Part shown: positions 1 through 8,944 of the stretch, piece after piece
Layout of the letters: the number at the start of each line of letters is the position of its first letter
Numbering within the stretch: the first letter of the stretch is position 1
DNA from: Bacteroidota bacterium
GTDB lineage: Bacteria; Bacteroidota; Bacteroidia; Bacteroidales; JAAUTT01
Length of the DNA: 64,000 bases
Direction of reading: 5' to 3'
NCBI GenBank assembly: GCA_021779665.1
Contig: JAJYAG010000003.1
Location: 1 to 64,000, forward strand
Program-made: the position numbers and the translations under genes
Notes under the pieces: generated by a model
What the model was told of the DNA's origin: nothing
Database searches by the model: none
Seen by the model: the letters and a program-made list of their open reading frames with translations, nothing else

Positions 1-1
1 A

Positions 2-1006
2 AAGGCTGCTGAAATGACTCTTTTGATAAGAGAAACGATTGGAGACATGATATTTCAGATGCTGCGGAAGCATTCAGTATCAACCTCCGGGATTGTGTTG
101 GTGGGCAATACGGCTATGCAGCTTATTTTTGCAGGCGGGGATGTTACTCCGCTTTCAGCTTATCCATTTGCAGCATATAATATAGGTATGAAAACTTTCC
201 GTCCGGGGGAACTTGGCTGGAACTTTGGAGTTGAAGGAGAGGTAGCTTTTTATCCTTCTATCGGAAGTTTTGTTGGGAGCGATATACTTGCAGGAATTAT
301 GGCTACAGGAATCCATCAACGGGAAAGCTACACCGCTTTGATTGACCTTGGCACCAATGGCGAGATTGTGATTGGTAACAGGAATAGACTGGTTTGTGCT
401 TCAACTGCAGCCGGACCAGCTTTTGAAGGTTCCAACATATCCGTTGGCATGAGAGCGGTTACCGGCGCCATTTCGTCGTTAAAACTCACGGAGGGTAGGA
501 TAGAAGCCGCTGTGATTGGCAATGTTTCTCCCAAAGGTATCTGCGGGAGCGCCCTTATTGATGCTGTTGCCATTTTGAGACAATTAGACCTTCTTGGTAT
601 TTTCGGAGAAATTACCTCGGGCGAGAGTAAGGTTGCTATAACCGGGAAAATACAATTAACGCAGAAAGACATAAACGAATTTCAATTGGCAAAAGCAGCC
701 TTGGCTGCCGGCTTGGAGATCCTGGCCAAAACTTTAGGCATTGGACTTTCCGGTATCGAAACCGTTTATATTGCAGGGGGCTTTGGCACCTATATCAACA
801 TCGACAATGTAGTTGCAACCGGAATGATTGAAGTTCCCGGGGGAAAAATCCGTAAAATGGGAAACACAGCTTTAATCGGCGCTAAAATGTTTCTGTTTAA
901 CAAACAGGATGTAGTAAATGAAATACTTTCAAAAACCATGCATATCAATCTTGAGAGCGATCCAGAATTTCAGGATATTTATGTAGGAAAGATGATGCTG
1001 GTGTGA
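2..1006 (+). CDS. RACo-like ASKHA-domain protein, 3' part (corrinoid-protein reactivation type)
   Basis: The reading frame is open to the left edge, so the gene starts outside the window and only about 334 C-terminal residues are seen. They match the actin-like ATPase (ASKHA, DUF4445) domain of RACo-type proteins, which use ATP to reactivate corrinoid proteins in methyl transfer. Visible motifs are VGNTAMQ, the nucleotide-binding DLGTNGEIV, STAAGPAFEG with ISVGMRAVTGAI, the phosphate-2-like GICGSALIDAV, QLAKAALAAG and the adenosine-motif-like IAGGFGTYI. Full-length relatives are about 600 residues and carry an N-terminal [2Fe-2S] ferredoxin domain, which would lie to the left. The corrinoid partner is not in the window, so the physiological substrate cannot be named. 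The family call is secure. Confidence 0.85.
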   Translation, partial: KAAEMTLLIRETIGDMIFQMLRKHSVSTSGIVLVGNTAMQLIFAGGDVTPLSAYPFAAYNIGMKTFRPGELGWNFGVEGEVAFYPSIGSFVGSDILAGIMATGIHQRESYTALIDLGTNGEIVIGNRNRLVCASTAAGPAFEGSNISVGMRAVTGAISSLKLTEGRIEAAVIGNVSPKGICGSALIDAVAILRQLDLLGIFGEITSGESKVAITGKIQLTQKDINEFQLAKAALAAGLEILAKTLGIGLSGIETVYIAGGFGTYINIDNVVATGMIEVPGGKIRKMGNTALIGAKMFLFNKQDVVNEILSKTMHINLESDPEFQDIYVGKMMLV

Positions 1007-1400
1007 CACTTAAAGCCTATTTCTTCAAATAATATTTCCCATTCGTATTTCCGGTAAAATTGAGGATGAACTCAGCTGTAGCTCCTGTGCAAACACTTAT
1101 TCTGAAAGTGTACTTAGGTATAACTCATAACTTCAGTAAATCTCTTATTTTCTTCAGAAGTTGTTATTTTCTTTACCTTTCCTTCTCCAGTCTGCCTGAT
1201 ACTTTCTTTAATTCTTTCCTCCATTTCAGCATTAAACTCGATGTCGTTTTCATTTATAGGAGTTAAAGCAAGGTTTTATCTTTGCCTCGTTGAACAATAA
1301 TTTTCTCTCCTTTATCAGCTTTTTTAAAATGTATTGCTGCTAATTACTAACAGGTTATTCGTTTTTTGTGCACCATGATAGTAGACAATTTATTAAATGA
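1007..1400. other. Intergenic stretch after the ASKHA gene
   Basis: This 394-base gap holds the antitoxin remnant described separately. A plus-strand reading frame at 1060-1266 is only its antisense shadow. Between 1016 and about 1113 the minus strand has a short open frame ending in GNTNGKYYLKK, which was not recognised and may be another gene fragment. No promoter or terminator stands out. Confidence 0.5.
1114..1353 (-). pseudogene. Decayed Phd/YefM-type antitoxin gene
   Basis: Read on the minus strand, this gap encodes three pieces of a typical Bacteroidetes Phd/YefM antitoxin in different frames. The first is LVISS, the usual start of these proteins. The second is FKKADKGEKIIVQRGKDK, the core. 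The third is LTPINENDIEFNAEMEERI followed by a charged tail ending in VMSYT and a stop at 1114-1116. Near 1270 one missing base, relative to the usual K-T-Y-A-L-T-P, separates the second and third pieces. About ten codons between LVISS and FKK are lost or scrambled, and the start codon appears to be CTG. No toxin gene could be recognised next to it. This rests on remembered family consensus, not alignment. Confidence 0.72.
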
Positions 1401-2936
1401 CTACCTGTTATTCTTTAAATGTTTTACTGCTTCTTCAATCCAATTTACTGAATCACTTAAATAAATATTTGGCTGAATTTTATCTCTGTCAATGGAAAAC
1501 TTGGGTAACCAGTGCCTCCGGGTAGTCGCATACCCAAAATTAAAAATAAGACTGGGACAAGGCACATCTAAAACATTAGAGTAATCCAATGTACCGGAGG
1601 TAGGTTGTCCAAATAGTACCACCTTTTTACTTTCCCGGGCATTAAGTAAAAACTCTTCGGTTGAACTGCCACACCTTCCATTTATAAGAATTCCTATTTT
1701 TCTGGGATTAGTTAATATTGAATCTCGATGGACAACCCTATCTTCTGTTCTCAATGCAAATTTTCCCGGATTTTTCTTCATTTGTACCAGTGTTTTTTCA
1801 TAAAATTTGTAGCCCGCTGTATCTTTCAATATTTTAAGTATTTTCAAAGTACTTTCGTAGATGATTATATTATCAGCCGAAGCTATAATGTCCGTTCCAT
1901 AAATGAAGTATGGGTTAGTATATAGTAACGGTAAAATCCTAGAGAATGTTGGGTCGTTTCCTCCACCATTGCCTCGAACATCAATAATCAGATATGGTGT
2001 GTTAAGGATTTTTTTACGGTTTTTGGTAATTAACTCGTCGACGAAAGATTTATAATCCGATTTAAAACTTGGTAGGGTAAGAACTAAGGTTGAATCGTCC
2101 TTACTCTTCAAGCTAAACATTTTGTTTTTGTCGATCTTACTTTTGTCATTTTTACTTAAAGATGCATCATTAGGCTGATGTAGTTGTGAAACCATGGTAA
2201 ATTGGATATGACCATCATTAAAAAACTTTAAATAATAACTAATGTTATTATAGCACCAAAGAGTACTGTTAGGACTTTTTATAGCTAATTTTGTATAGGC
2301 CAGTAAATCATTATACTCTTTTTTTGTTTCGGAATTTACCTTATCCTGAAACCCGGCATAACTCGATTCAATCTTATTTCTTATAAATTCAAAATTTTCA
2401 GCGCAATTACAGGAATCCTTCTCTTCCCGGATTTTTTGAAATGTTTGGAATGACCATTGTGGAGATAACTCGGAAGAATAGTTTTTAAGAACAATATGTT
2501 TATTAAGTTCAATTGTAAGATATTTATTGATGGCTTTGCTCTTAATCAGAAGAGAATCCTTTTTTCCCGATATTATCCAGAACTGATTTTTGTTCCCATT
2601 GAATGTTTGCTGTATCACCGAGGAGTCTTTGGGGTTTATGGATAAAACCTTTCTGTTAAGATAGGATCTGATGATGTAACCTTTTTTTCTTTTTTCAAAA
2701 CGCCAGAACTGATTTCTGCTCCCATTGAATAAATTAAATCTCACATAAGCATCGCTTTCATCATTACTCTGAATTGCCTCGGCAACTCCAAATCTGCCAT
2801 AGGTGAGAACAAGAGGGGTGTAGGTTGGAATCGCATTGTAATTCTTCGTAATGTTTTTTTCCGGCTTTTCAAAACATGAAACTGTCAGAGTTATGTACAA
2901 AATTGAAATTACGGTTAACAAAGAACTGTTTTTCAT
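1401..2936 (-). CDS. Lipoprotein S41-family peptidase with ricin-type lectin-like domain
   Basis: The N-terminus is a lipoprotein signal ending in the lipobox LTVS-C with Cys21, so the protein should be membrane-anchored outside the cytoplasm. Residues about 45-165 contain repeated NGSRNQFW and NGNKNQFW motifs typical of a ricin-B (beta-trefoil) carbohydrate-binding fold. The C-terminal half is an S41 tail-specific protease domain: DVRGNGGGND, then GRCGSSTEEF with the likely nucleophile near Ser424, then the substrate-pocket motif GQPTSGT. There is no obvious PDZ domain. The lectin module suggests binding of glycan or glycoprotein; the substrate is unknown. It is preceded on its strand by about 195 bases without another gene and looks monocistronic. 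Confidence 0.8.
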   Translation of the reverse strand: MKNSSLLTVISILYITLTVSCFEKPEKNITKNYNAIPTYTPLVLTYGRFGVAEAIQSNDESDAYVRFNLFNGSRNQFWRFEKRKKGYIIRSYLNRKVLSINPKDSSVIQQTFNGNKNQFWIISGKKDSLLIKSKAINKYLTIELNKHIVLKNYSSELSPQWSFQTFQKIREEKDSCNCAENFEFIRNKIESSYAGFQDKVNSETKKEYNDLLAYTKLAIKSPNSTLWCYNNISYYLKFFNDGHIQFTMVSQLHQPNDASLSKNDKSKIDKNKMFSLKSKDDSTLVLTLPSFKSDYKSFVDELITKNRKKILNTPYLIIDVRGNGGGNDPTFSRILPLLYTNPYFIYGTDIIASADNIIIYESTLKILKILKDTAGYKFYEKTLVQMKKNPGKFALRTEDRVVHRDSILTNPRKIGILINGRCGSSTEEFLLNARESKKVVLFGQPTSGTLDYSNVLDVPCPSLIFNFGYATTRRHWLPKFSIDRDKIQPNIYLSDSVNWIEEAVKHLKNNR

Positions 2937-3089
2937 AGAAGGTTAGATAAAATAGTCAGATTGGTTTTGTGTTTAGCTCATTAATATTCAAGGTTTTTTA
3001 ACTAATCAATTCGGATTAGAGTCAATTTATTATCATTTTCACAATTATAATTAAAAGAATTGAAAATTCGATTTAATAATGCAGATGCT

Positions 3090-3125
3090 ATACTATAAAT
3101 AAAAAAGCCCTCTTTCGAAGGCTTT
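3090..3125 (-). terminator. Rho-independent terminator of the leuS-yitT-M23 operon
   Basis: On the minus strand, just past the M23 peptidase stop, AAAGCCTTC and GAAA form a 9-bp stem (one G-T pair) with the matching GAGGGCTTT, closed by a GAAA tetraloop. A T-rich tail (TTTTTTATTT) follows. This is a canonical intrinsic terminator and marks the end of the operon. Confidence 0.9.
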
Positions 3126-3133
3126 CTTATATT

Positions 3134-4393
3134 TTAGTTCATTGTTGTTTGCGGTATCTTATTCAGCGATGCCATCAGTGCATCTCTTTGCTTTTGGAAA
3201 TCTGCCATCAGGCTTTCTTTTACAGGTTCTACCGAGGGCGATTCGATTTTGAGCGGATCAACCGGGGTGTTATTTAGCCAAACCCTGAAGTCGAGATGTG
3301 GCCCGGTGGAGAGTCCTGAGCTTCCAACATAGCCGATTACCTGTCCCTGGCTAACACGTGAGCCTAATCTTAATCCGGGAGCATAGCCCCTCAGGTGCAG
3401 ATAACCAGAGCTGTATGCGCCATTATGACGGATCTTGATCTGGCGACCACCACCGCCATGATAACTGATATCGATAATTGTACCATCACCAATGGCTTCT
3501 ACCGGAGTTCCGGCAGGAGCGGCATAATCCACACCATGATGCGGGCGGCGGATTTTTAATACCGGATGAAGGCGACTGTTGGAAAAACGTGAACTGATGC
3601 GCGAAAACCTTACAGGTGATTTCAGAAAAGCTTTGCGTAAACTTTTACCGGTCATGTCGTAATAACTTTCCACGCTGTCCTGAACGAAGGGAATGGCATA
3701 ATATTCCTGTCCGTTGTGACGAAACCAGGCACCTTTAATTTTCTGGATGCCAACAGATATTGTATCTACATAAGCTTCGTCGTAAACTACTTTAAAAGCA
3801 TCACCTTTCTGCAATCCGAAAAAGTCGATGTTCCAGGCGTAAAGTTCCGACAGCTGCAGCGCAACAAGCGGGTTGATACCTCTATCTTTCATGGTATTCC
3901 ATAACGAGGTGTTTATTTCGCCAAAAACTTCCTTATGCTCTTTACGGATTTCTTTGGTATGTTTGGTTATCAGAACAGAATCGGACAGGTTCATGATAAT
4001 ATATTCGGTAGGCGTGTGCTCGTAAATGAAATACTTTACACGCATATCGTCTTTCGATTTGAAAATGGTAAAAGGATTCCCTGCACGGAACTTACTTAAA
4101 TCAAATATTCCACGGGCAGCGTCCGAAATCTGATTGATTATATCCGAAGAAACTTCGAAATCTTCAAGAACATCCGAGAGAAAAGCATTTCGCTGAACTT
4201 TTCCTTTTACAATTTCGAATGAATCAATGGGAAGACCGTATTCTCTTTTAATTTCAGCAATCTGAACGGCCGAAGAATCCTGACTTGCTATATCCTCCGG
4301 AATAACGGTTTTCTTTTCAACAACAGTATAAACAATACTCAACACAAGCACTAAACAAATAGCAAATAACAGCAGCTTTACAGGTTTAAACAT
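3134..4393 (-). CDS. Membrane-anchored M23-family peptidoglycan endopeptidase
   Basis: A single hydrophobic segment near residues 7-25 anchors the protein, with the rest in the periplasm. The C-terminal lysostaphin-type zinc domain is complete: His285-x-x-x-Asp289 in RPHHGVDY, His332 in GYLHLRG, and His366 in GPHLDFRV. The region between residues 40 and 250 resembles the helical and beta segments that shield the active site in cell-elongation endopeptidases of the MepM type. It should cleave peptide cross-links in murein. It is the last gene of a minus-strand operon after leuS and yitT, 18 bases behind yitT, and is followed by a strong terminator. Confidence 0.88.
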   Translation of the reverse strand: MFKPVKLLLFAICLVLVLSIVYTVVEKKTVIPEDIASQDSSAVQIAEIKREYGLPIDSFEIVKGKVQRNAFLSDVLEDFEVSSDIINQISDAARGIFDLSKFRAGNPFTIFKSKDDMRVKYFIYEHTPTEYIIMNLSDSVLITKHTKEIRKEHKEVFGEINTSLWNTMKDRGINPLVALQLSELYAWNIDFFGLQKGDAFKVVYDEAYVDTISVGIQKIKGAWFRHNGQEYYAIPFVQDSVESYYDMTGKSLRKAFLKSPVRFSRISSRFSNSRLHPVLKIRRPHHGVDYAAPAGTPVEAIGDGTIIDISYHGGGGRQIKIRHNGAYSSGYLHLRGYAPGLRLGSRVSQGQVIGYVGSSGLSTGPHLDFRVWLNNTPVDPLKIESPSVEPVKESLMADFQKQRDALMASLNKIPQTTMN

Positions 4394-4411
4394 AACATAA
4401 TAGTTTTGGGG

Positions 4412-5275
4412 TTACGATTTTATTCTTTCGAAGCCCTGACCATATACACCCATAACGCTACCCATGGATATAAATGCCGAAGGATCTTCCTGTTTTATAA
4501 TACGCATCAGGTCGGCAGTTTCGCTTTTACGCAAAACAATCATCAACACCTGCGATTTTTCTTTCGAATACCAGCCCTGACCTTCGAGCAGGGTTACCCC
4601 CCTGCGAAGTTCGGATGATATGCGGGAGGCAATGCTCTCGTAGCGTTTCGAGAAAATAAATACCTGGTACGATTGCCGCGAGCCAGATAACACAAAGTCG
4701 ATAGCATAAGATGTTAATGCAAGCGTTACAACCCCATAAACAATACGTTCTATCGAATGTAAAATAAGATACGATGATGCAATGATAAAAACATCAGTAA
4801 ACATCACCAGTTTTCCCGGGCTGATATTTTTGTACTTGTTGATACTCATTACAATAATATCAGTACCTCCTGAAGAACCGCCCTGCCAGAAAACAATTCC
4901 GATACCTGCACCGGCTAAAAAACCACCGATAACGGTAGCCATGAATAAATCGTTGATTACAGGTTCGGTAATGAGTGGCTGAAATACCGTAAACAGAAGT
5001 GTGAGAACCAAAACCCCATACATGGTGCGAATGGCAAACTTCATCCCCAGGATTCTTACGGCAAAAAGTAACAGAAAAGCATTAATAATGAGATAAGTGA
5101 TACCCACCGGGAATTTGGTTGCAAAAAAAAACATGGATGCAATACCACTTACGCCACCACCCACAATTTTGTTAGGAATCAGAAATGCGGTCCAAGCGAT
5201 CACATACAAAAACAGCCCGAAAGCTATTATTGCGTGAGACCGGATCTCATTCCATATTTTCCTTTTCTGTTCCAT
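4412..5275 (-). CDS. YitT-family membrane protein (DUF161 plus DUF2179)
   Basis: Five or six hydrophobic segments fill residues 15-200, with the family signature LIPNKIVGGGVSGIA after the first one and the glycine-rich FWQGGSSGGTDIIV near the fourth. The soluble C-terminus, about residues 215-287 and ending in MGSVMGVYGQGF, is the DUF2179 domain, a ferredoxin-like fold. Members are widespread integral membrane proteins; transport has been proposed but no activity is firmly established. Its start codon overlaps the stop of leuS by one base (TAATG), so it is very probably translated by coupling within the leuS operon. Confidence 0.88.
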   Translation of the reverse strand: MEQKRKIWNEIRSHAIIAFGLFLYVIAWTAFLIPNKIVGGGVSGIASMFFFATKFPVGITYLIINAFLLLFAVRILGMKFAIRTMYGVLVLTLLFTVFQPLITEPVINDLFMATVIGGFLAGAGIGIVFWQGGSSGGTDIIVMSINKYKNISPGKLVMFTDVFIIASSYLILHSIERIVYGVVTLALTSYAIDFVLSGSRQSYQVFIFSKRYESIASRISSELRRGVTLLEGQGWYSKEKSQVLMIVLRKSETADLMRIIKQEDPSAFISMGSVMGVYGQGFERIKS

Positions 5276-7929
5276 TAAATAACCACGTTTATAATTTTCT
5301 TATGAACAAAAATTACTTTTTTGGGTGTTTTGCCTTCGAGCCATTTTTGGGCTGTCGGGTCGCTCAGAACTGCCTTTTCAATATCGCTTTGGGTCATGTC
5401 AACTGGCAGCTCCAGGTCAAACCGCTTTTTGCCGTTAAACGAGACAGGATAATTAAAGTTACTTTCTTCCAGATATTTATTTTCGGCAACAGGCCATGGT
5501 TCGTAAGAAAGCGTTTGTTTATTTCCCAGGAACTCCCATAATTCCTCAGCAAGGTGCGGCGCAAACGGCGAAAGCAGTTTTACAAAGGTTTCGGCAGTTT
5601 GTTTGGTTACCTTTTGTTTTTTGATACACAGGTTATTCAGGATCATCATTTGAGAGATAGCTGTATTGAAACTCAGGTTTTCAACATCAGAACCTATTTT
5701 CTGAATGGTTTTATGCAAGGTTTTCAATACTTCCTGATCTTCTTCACCTGTGAAATAACTTTCGGGGTTACCAAAAAAGCGCGATACTCTTCCCAAAAAT
5801 CCAAATACACCTTTGACACCGTTTTCAGCCCATGGCTTGGTAGCTTCGAGCGGCCCCATAAACATTTCGTATAAACGCAACGAGTCGGCACCAAATTGTT
5901 TTACCACATCATCAGGATTCACAACATTTTTCAGCGATTTCGACATTTTAGCAACGATCTGCTTCAGTTCTTCGCCGGTTTCTTTGTGGAGGTACCTTCC
6001 ATCGCGGTCGTCAACAAGGTCGCTTGCTACTTTGGCACCTGTTTCGGTTTCGTAGGCAAAAGCCAGAATCATCCCCTGGTTGAAAAGTTTCTGATAAGGT
6101 TCGTCAGTAGAAACAATTCCCAGATCGAACAATACTTTATGCCAGAAGCGACTGTATAGCAGGTGAAGCACCGCATGCTCGGCGCCTCCGACATATAAAT
6201 CGACAGGCATCCAGTAGTTCTCCAGTGCCTTCGAGAATGGCTCTTTATCGTTGGTGGGATCGATATATCTTAAATAATACCAGCACGATCCAGCCCACTG
6301 GGGCATGGTGTTGGTCTCGCGGCGACCTTTACGTCCGTTTTTATCCGTCACTATCAGCCAGTCGTTTGCATTGGCAAGCGGAGATTCGCCCATTTCACCC
6401 GGTTCATACTTCTCAAGAGCCGGAAGTTGCAAAGGCAATTCTTCATCTGATAAAAGACTTACTTCACCATCTTCCCAGTGAATCACTGGAAAGGGTTCTC
6501 CCCAATAACGCTGGCGGCTAAACAGCCAGTCGCGCATTTTGAAGTTCACTTTTTCAACACCTTGTCCGGTTTTTTCGAGCCAGGAAATAACAGTGGCAAT
6601 ACCTTTTTCCTTGTTCAGGCCGTTGATATTTAAGCCGGTAGTTGCATCGGACGAGTTGATATAAGCACCATCTTCGGTCCAGCAGGCATCGCCTTTCAAT
6701 ACCTGTTCGCGAAGTTCAGGATTGGCTGATTGAGGATCGAGAATACAATCAACCGGTAATCCAAATTTCTTTGCAAACTCAAAGTCGCGGGTATCGTGAG
6801 CCGGTACAGCCATAATAGCGCCGGTGCCATATCCTGTGAGTACATAATCGGCAATCCACACGGGAATTTTCTTGCCGTTTACAGGGTTAATGGCATAGGT
6901 TCCTGTGAAAACACCGGTTTTGTCTTTGGCAAGATCGGTGCGGTCCAGTTCCGATTTTTTAGCTGCATTGTCTACATAAGCATTTACCTCGGCTGCTTTT
7001 TCGGGAGTGGTAATGCTGCTTACCAGCGGATGCTCGGGAGCAAGTACCATATAAGTGGCACCAAACAAAGTGTCGGGACGGGTGGTAAATACCCTGATCT
7101 TTTCTTCTCTGTCACTGATTTTGAAATCCACTTCCGCTCCTGTCGATTTGCCAATCCAGTTGCGCTGCATATCTTTAACACCTTCAGGCCAGTCGAGGCT
7201 ATCCAGTCCTTTTAATAAACGTTCGGCATAAGCAGGAATTCGGAGCATCCATTGTTTCAGGTTTTTTCGACGAACCGGATTTCCGCATTTTTCGTGGGTT
7301 CCGTCCATCAAAACTTCCTCGTTGGCACAAACAATTTTGCAACTGCTGCAGTACCAAACCTGGGCATCACCGTAGTAAGCCAATCTCTGGCTGTCAATAT
7401 ATTTTCGAACCGCATCTTTCCCGAAAGCCGTTATGTCGGATGGGATTTCAAGTTCACTGATGGGTCGGCCCTTTTGTAACTTTTGATCAAACCACGTATT
7501 GTAAAGACGAATGAAAATCCACTGGGTCCATTTGAAATATCCCGGATCGGTTGTATTGATCTCACGATCCCAGTCATAACTAAGACCTAGTAACTTAATC
7601 TGTCTGCGGAAATTATCGCAGTTCTTATTTGTTGTAATTGCCGGATGAGTACCGGTTTGAATGGCATATTGTTCTGCAGGTAAACCAAAAGCGTCCCAAC
7701 CCATGGGGTGAAGCACGTTAAAGCCTTTCATGCGTTTGTACCTGCTCACAATATCAGTAGCGGTATAACCTTCGGGGTGACCAACATGTAAGCCGGCACC
7801 TGATGGATAAGGGAACATGTCGAGAATATAGTATTTAGGCTTCGACGGGTTATACTCAGTCTTGAAAGTCTTGTTCTTTTCCCAGTATAACTGCCACTTT
7901 TGTTCGATGTCAGAAAAATTGTATTCCAT
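5275..7929 (-). CDS. leuS: Leucyl-tRNA synthetase
   Basis: This class Ia aminoacyl-tRNA synthetase charges tRNA-Leu in the cytoplasm. The HIGH motif is HVGH at residues 48-51, inside [16 protein letters not shown], and the KMSKS loop is KMSKSLKNV at about 661-669. The inserted CP1 editing domain shows [12 protein letters not shown] and [12 protein letters not shown], and a zinc-ribbon insertion near residue 195 has four cysteines (CSSC, then two further Cys). At 884 residues it is of usual length. It leads an operon with yitT and the M23 peptidase, preceded by a divergent intergenic region with a Bacteroidetes-type promoter. Nothing suggests a second copy or loss of function. Confidence 0.98.
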   Translation of the reverse strand: MEYNFSDIEQKWQLYWEKNKTFKTEYNPSKPKYYILDMFPYPSGAGLHVGHPEGYTATDIVSRYKRMKGFNVLHPMGWDAFGLPAEQYAIQTGTHPAITTNKNCDNFRRQIKLLGLSYDWDREINTTDPGYFKWTQWIFIRLYNTWFDQKLQKGRPISELEIPSDITAFGKDAVRKYIDSQRLAYYGDAQVWYCSSCKIVCANEEVLMDGTHEKCGNPVRRKNLKQWMLRIPAYAERLLKGLDSLDWPEGVKDMQRNWIGKSTGAEVDFKISDREEKIRVFTTRPDTLFGATYMVLAPEHPLVSSITTPEKAAEVNAYVDNAAKKSELDRTDLAKDKTGVFTGTYAINPVNGKKIPVWIADYVLTGYGTGAIMAVPAHDTRDFEFAKKFGLPVDCILDPQSANPELREQVLKGDACWTEDGAYINSSDATTGLNINGLNKEKGIATVISWLEKTGQGVEKVNFKMRDWLFSRQRYWGEPFPVIHWEDGEVSLLSDEELPLQLPALEKYEPGEMGESPLANANDWLIVTDKNGRKGRRETNTMPQWAGSCWYYLRYIDPTNDKEPFSKALENYWMPVDLYVGGAEHAVLHLLYSRFWHKVLFDLGIVSTDEPYQKLFNQGMILAFAYETETGAKVASDLVDDRDGRYLHKETGEELKQIVAKMSKSLKNVVNPDDVVKQFGADSLRLYEMFMGPLEATKPWAENGVKGVFGFLGRVSRFFGNPESYFTGEEDQEVLKTLHKTIQKIGSDVENLSFNTAISQMMILNNLCIKKQKVTKQTAETFVKLLSPFAPHLAEELWEFLGNKQTLSYEPWPVAENKYLEESNFNYPVSFNGKKRFDLELPVDMTQSDIEKAVLSDPTAQKWLEGKTPKKVIFVHKKIINVVI

Positions 7930-7961
7930 AAATAAAAATTATATTGCTCAATAAGAATTGA

Positions 7962-7992
7962 CAAAAGTATAAAAAGTGAGTTAACGGGCTAA
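7962..7992 (-). promoter_or_regulatory. Candidate leuS promoter
   Basis: On the minus strand TTAG (7992-7989) and TACTTTTG (7969-7962) are separated by 19 bases. This fits the Bacteroidetes -33 TTTG and -7 TAnnTTTG pattern with one mismatch in the -33 box. The leuS start lies about 33 bases downstream of the -7 box. Confidence 0.6.
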
Positions 7993-8069
7993 GCTCTGTT
8001 GTATTTTTGTTATGTTTAGCAGCAAGAAACTTTTTTAGGATTTTTTAGTAAATTCATTCGTCAATTAAA

Positions 8070-8100
8070 TTTGATAGTATTAATATTAAAATTAATTTTG
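8070..8100 (+). promoter_or_regulatory. Bacteroidetes-type promoter of the small secreted protein
   Basis: TTTG at 8070-8073 and TAATTTTG at 8093-8100 are separated by exactly 19 bases. This is a full match to the Bacteroidetes primary-sigma promoter (TTTG-N19-TAnnTTTG). The predicted transcription start near 8107 leaves a short leader before the ATG at 8121. Confidence 0.82.
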
Positions 8101-8120
8101 CACACAATATTTTTTGATTG

Positions 8121-8504
8121 ATGAAGTTGAAGGCCCAAACATATATAATAGTAGCTGTTTTGATACTATTCTGCATAAACGCTGTTTATGCTGTTAATGG
8201 TCCTTTTTTAATTTCAGGAAGAATTGGCGGTGACACTGTTAAAATTGCCAAGGTCCTGAATACCCAGGATAAAATCAAGATGGTTCATCGTCCCAGCGAA
8301 AGCCTCATACGAATAGAAACCGAATACCCGGCAGCTCAGCCTCTTACTGCCGAAATAATTAATATGATCGGGGTATCGTGCAAAAAAACAAATTTCAGGG
8401 TAAATACTACGTTGGATTACAATTTGAAACCCGGCGTTTATTTTGTTTTAGTATACCTTAATAAGCAGAGGGTCTCAAGTTCCAAAATTGTTGTTTCGCA
8501 ATAA
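8121..8504 (+). CDS. Small secreted protein resembling a lone T9SS C-terminal sorting domain
   Basis: The ATG at 8121 is preferred to an in-frame TTG one codon earlier, giving 127 residues. Residues 1-25 form a Sec signal peptide ending near AVYA. The remainder (EIINMIGVSCKK, then LKPGVYFVLVYLNKQRV and IVVSQ) follows the pattern of the type A C-terminal sorting domain of the type IX secretion system: a short beta-sandwich with the GxYxV strand and a final basic-hydrophobic strand. In known cargo this domain ends a much larger protein; here it is nearly the whole protein. It may be a free-standing domain of that fold with another role. Assignment is by pattern only. Confidence 0.55.
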   Translation: MKLKAQTYIIVAVLILFCINAVYAVNGPFLISGRIGGDTVKIAKVLNTQDKIKMVHRPSESLIRIETEYPAAQPLTAEIINMIGVSCKKTNFRVNTTLDYNLKPGVYFVLVYLNKQRVSSSKIVVSQ

Positions 8505-8510
8505 TTCCCG

Positions 8511-8540
8511 TTTGTTATCACAAAAATTTTTATACTTTTG
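8511..8540 (+). promoter_or_regulatory. Promoter for the small membrane protein and tRNA-Arg
   Basis: TTTG at 8511-8514 and TACTTTTG at 8533-8540 are separated by 18 bases, matching the Bacteroidetes promoter pattern. Nothing else promoter-like lies between it and the tRNA, so both genes are probably transcribed from here. Confidence 0.72.
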
Positions 8541-8613
8541 CCGCTGCAATCTTTTTAATGGATTCAGGTATAATTTTTGTGTTTTCTGCCTGATATTTTA
8601 AAAAGCTGGCACG

Positions 8614-8814
8614 ATGAAAAATTTGAACACTTTATTTATAGTTGCACAAGGTTCACTGATAATGGCTATTATTTTGAACCGTTACTTTACAAAGAATCTT
8701 GCAGTTCTTGTTTTCATGGGGGTATTTGCATGTTTGTCGATAATTTTTAACATCGTGTTTCTTGTTAAAAAGGGCAGGCAAATGGTTTCGAAATCTAAAA
8801 CACAAGATAATTAG
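8614..8814 (+). CDS. Small two-helix membrane protein of unknown function
   Basis: This 66-residue protein has two predicted transmembrane helices (about residues 6-22 and 30-50) and a charged C-terminal tail rich in Lys and Ser. No family is recognised. The last base of its TAG stop codon is also the first base of the mature tRNA-Arg, so processing the tRNA from a shared transcript would cut the mRNA exactly at its stop codon. A promoter lies about 75 bases upstream and a strong terminator follows the tRNA. The coding call rests on the hydrophobic pattern and the promoter; it could be a minor or non-functional ORF. Confidence 0.6.
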   Translation: MKNLNTLFIVAQGSLIMAIILNRYFTKNLAVLVFMGVFACLSIIFNIVFLVKKGRQMVSKSKTQDN

Positions 8815-8887
8815 GCCCGGTAGTTCAGCTGAATAGAACGTCAGATTCCGGTTCTGAAGGTCAGGGGTTTGAATCCCTTCCGGGTCA
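8814..8887 (+). tRNA. tRNA-Arg (anticodon CCG)
   Basis: A complete cloverleaf is visible. The acceptor stem is GGCCCGG with CCGGGTC (one G-T pair). The D stem is GTTC with GAAC, and the anticodon stem is TCAGA with TCTGA around the loop TTCCGGT (anticodon CCG, reading CGG). The T arm is AGGGG-TTTGAAT-CCCTT and the discriminator base is A. CCA is not encoded; the sequence continues CAG. It shares one base with the stop codon of the preceding small gene. Confidence 0.95.
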
Positions 8888-8890
8888 CAG

Positions 8891-8917
8891 AGGAGTTGCA
8901 GATGCAACTCCTTTTTT
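8891..8917 (+). terminator. Intrinsic terminator after tRNA-Arg
   Basis: AGGAGTTGCA and its exact complement TGCAACTCCT are separated by GA and followed by a run of T. This 10-bp perfect stem with a U tract ends the tRNA transcript 3 bases after the mature tRNA end. Confidence 0.92.
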
Positions 8918-8944
8918 GTTTGCATCGATTTTCAAAGTATTAAC

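Noticed and set aside
1060-1266. 68-codon plus-strand frame after the ASKHA gene
   Set aside because: It is antisense to the decayed antitoxin and shows no protein-like pattern.
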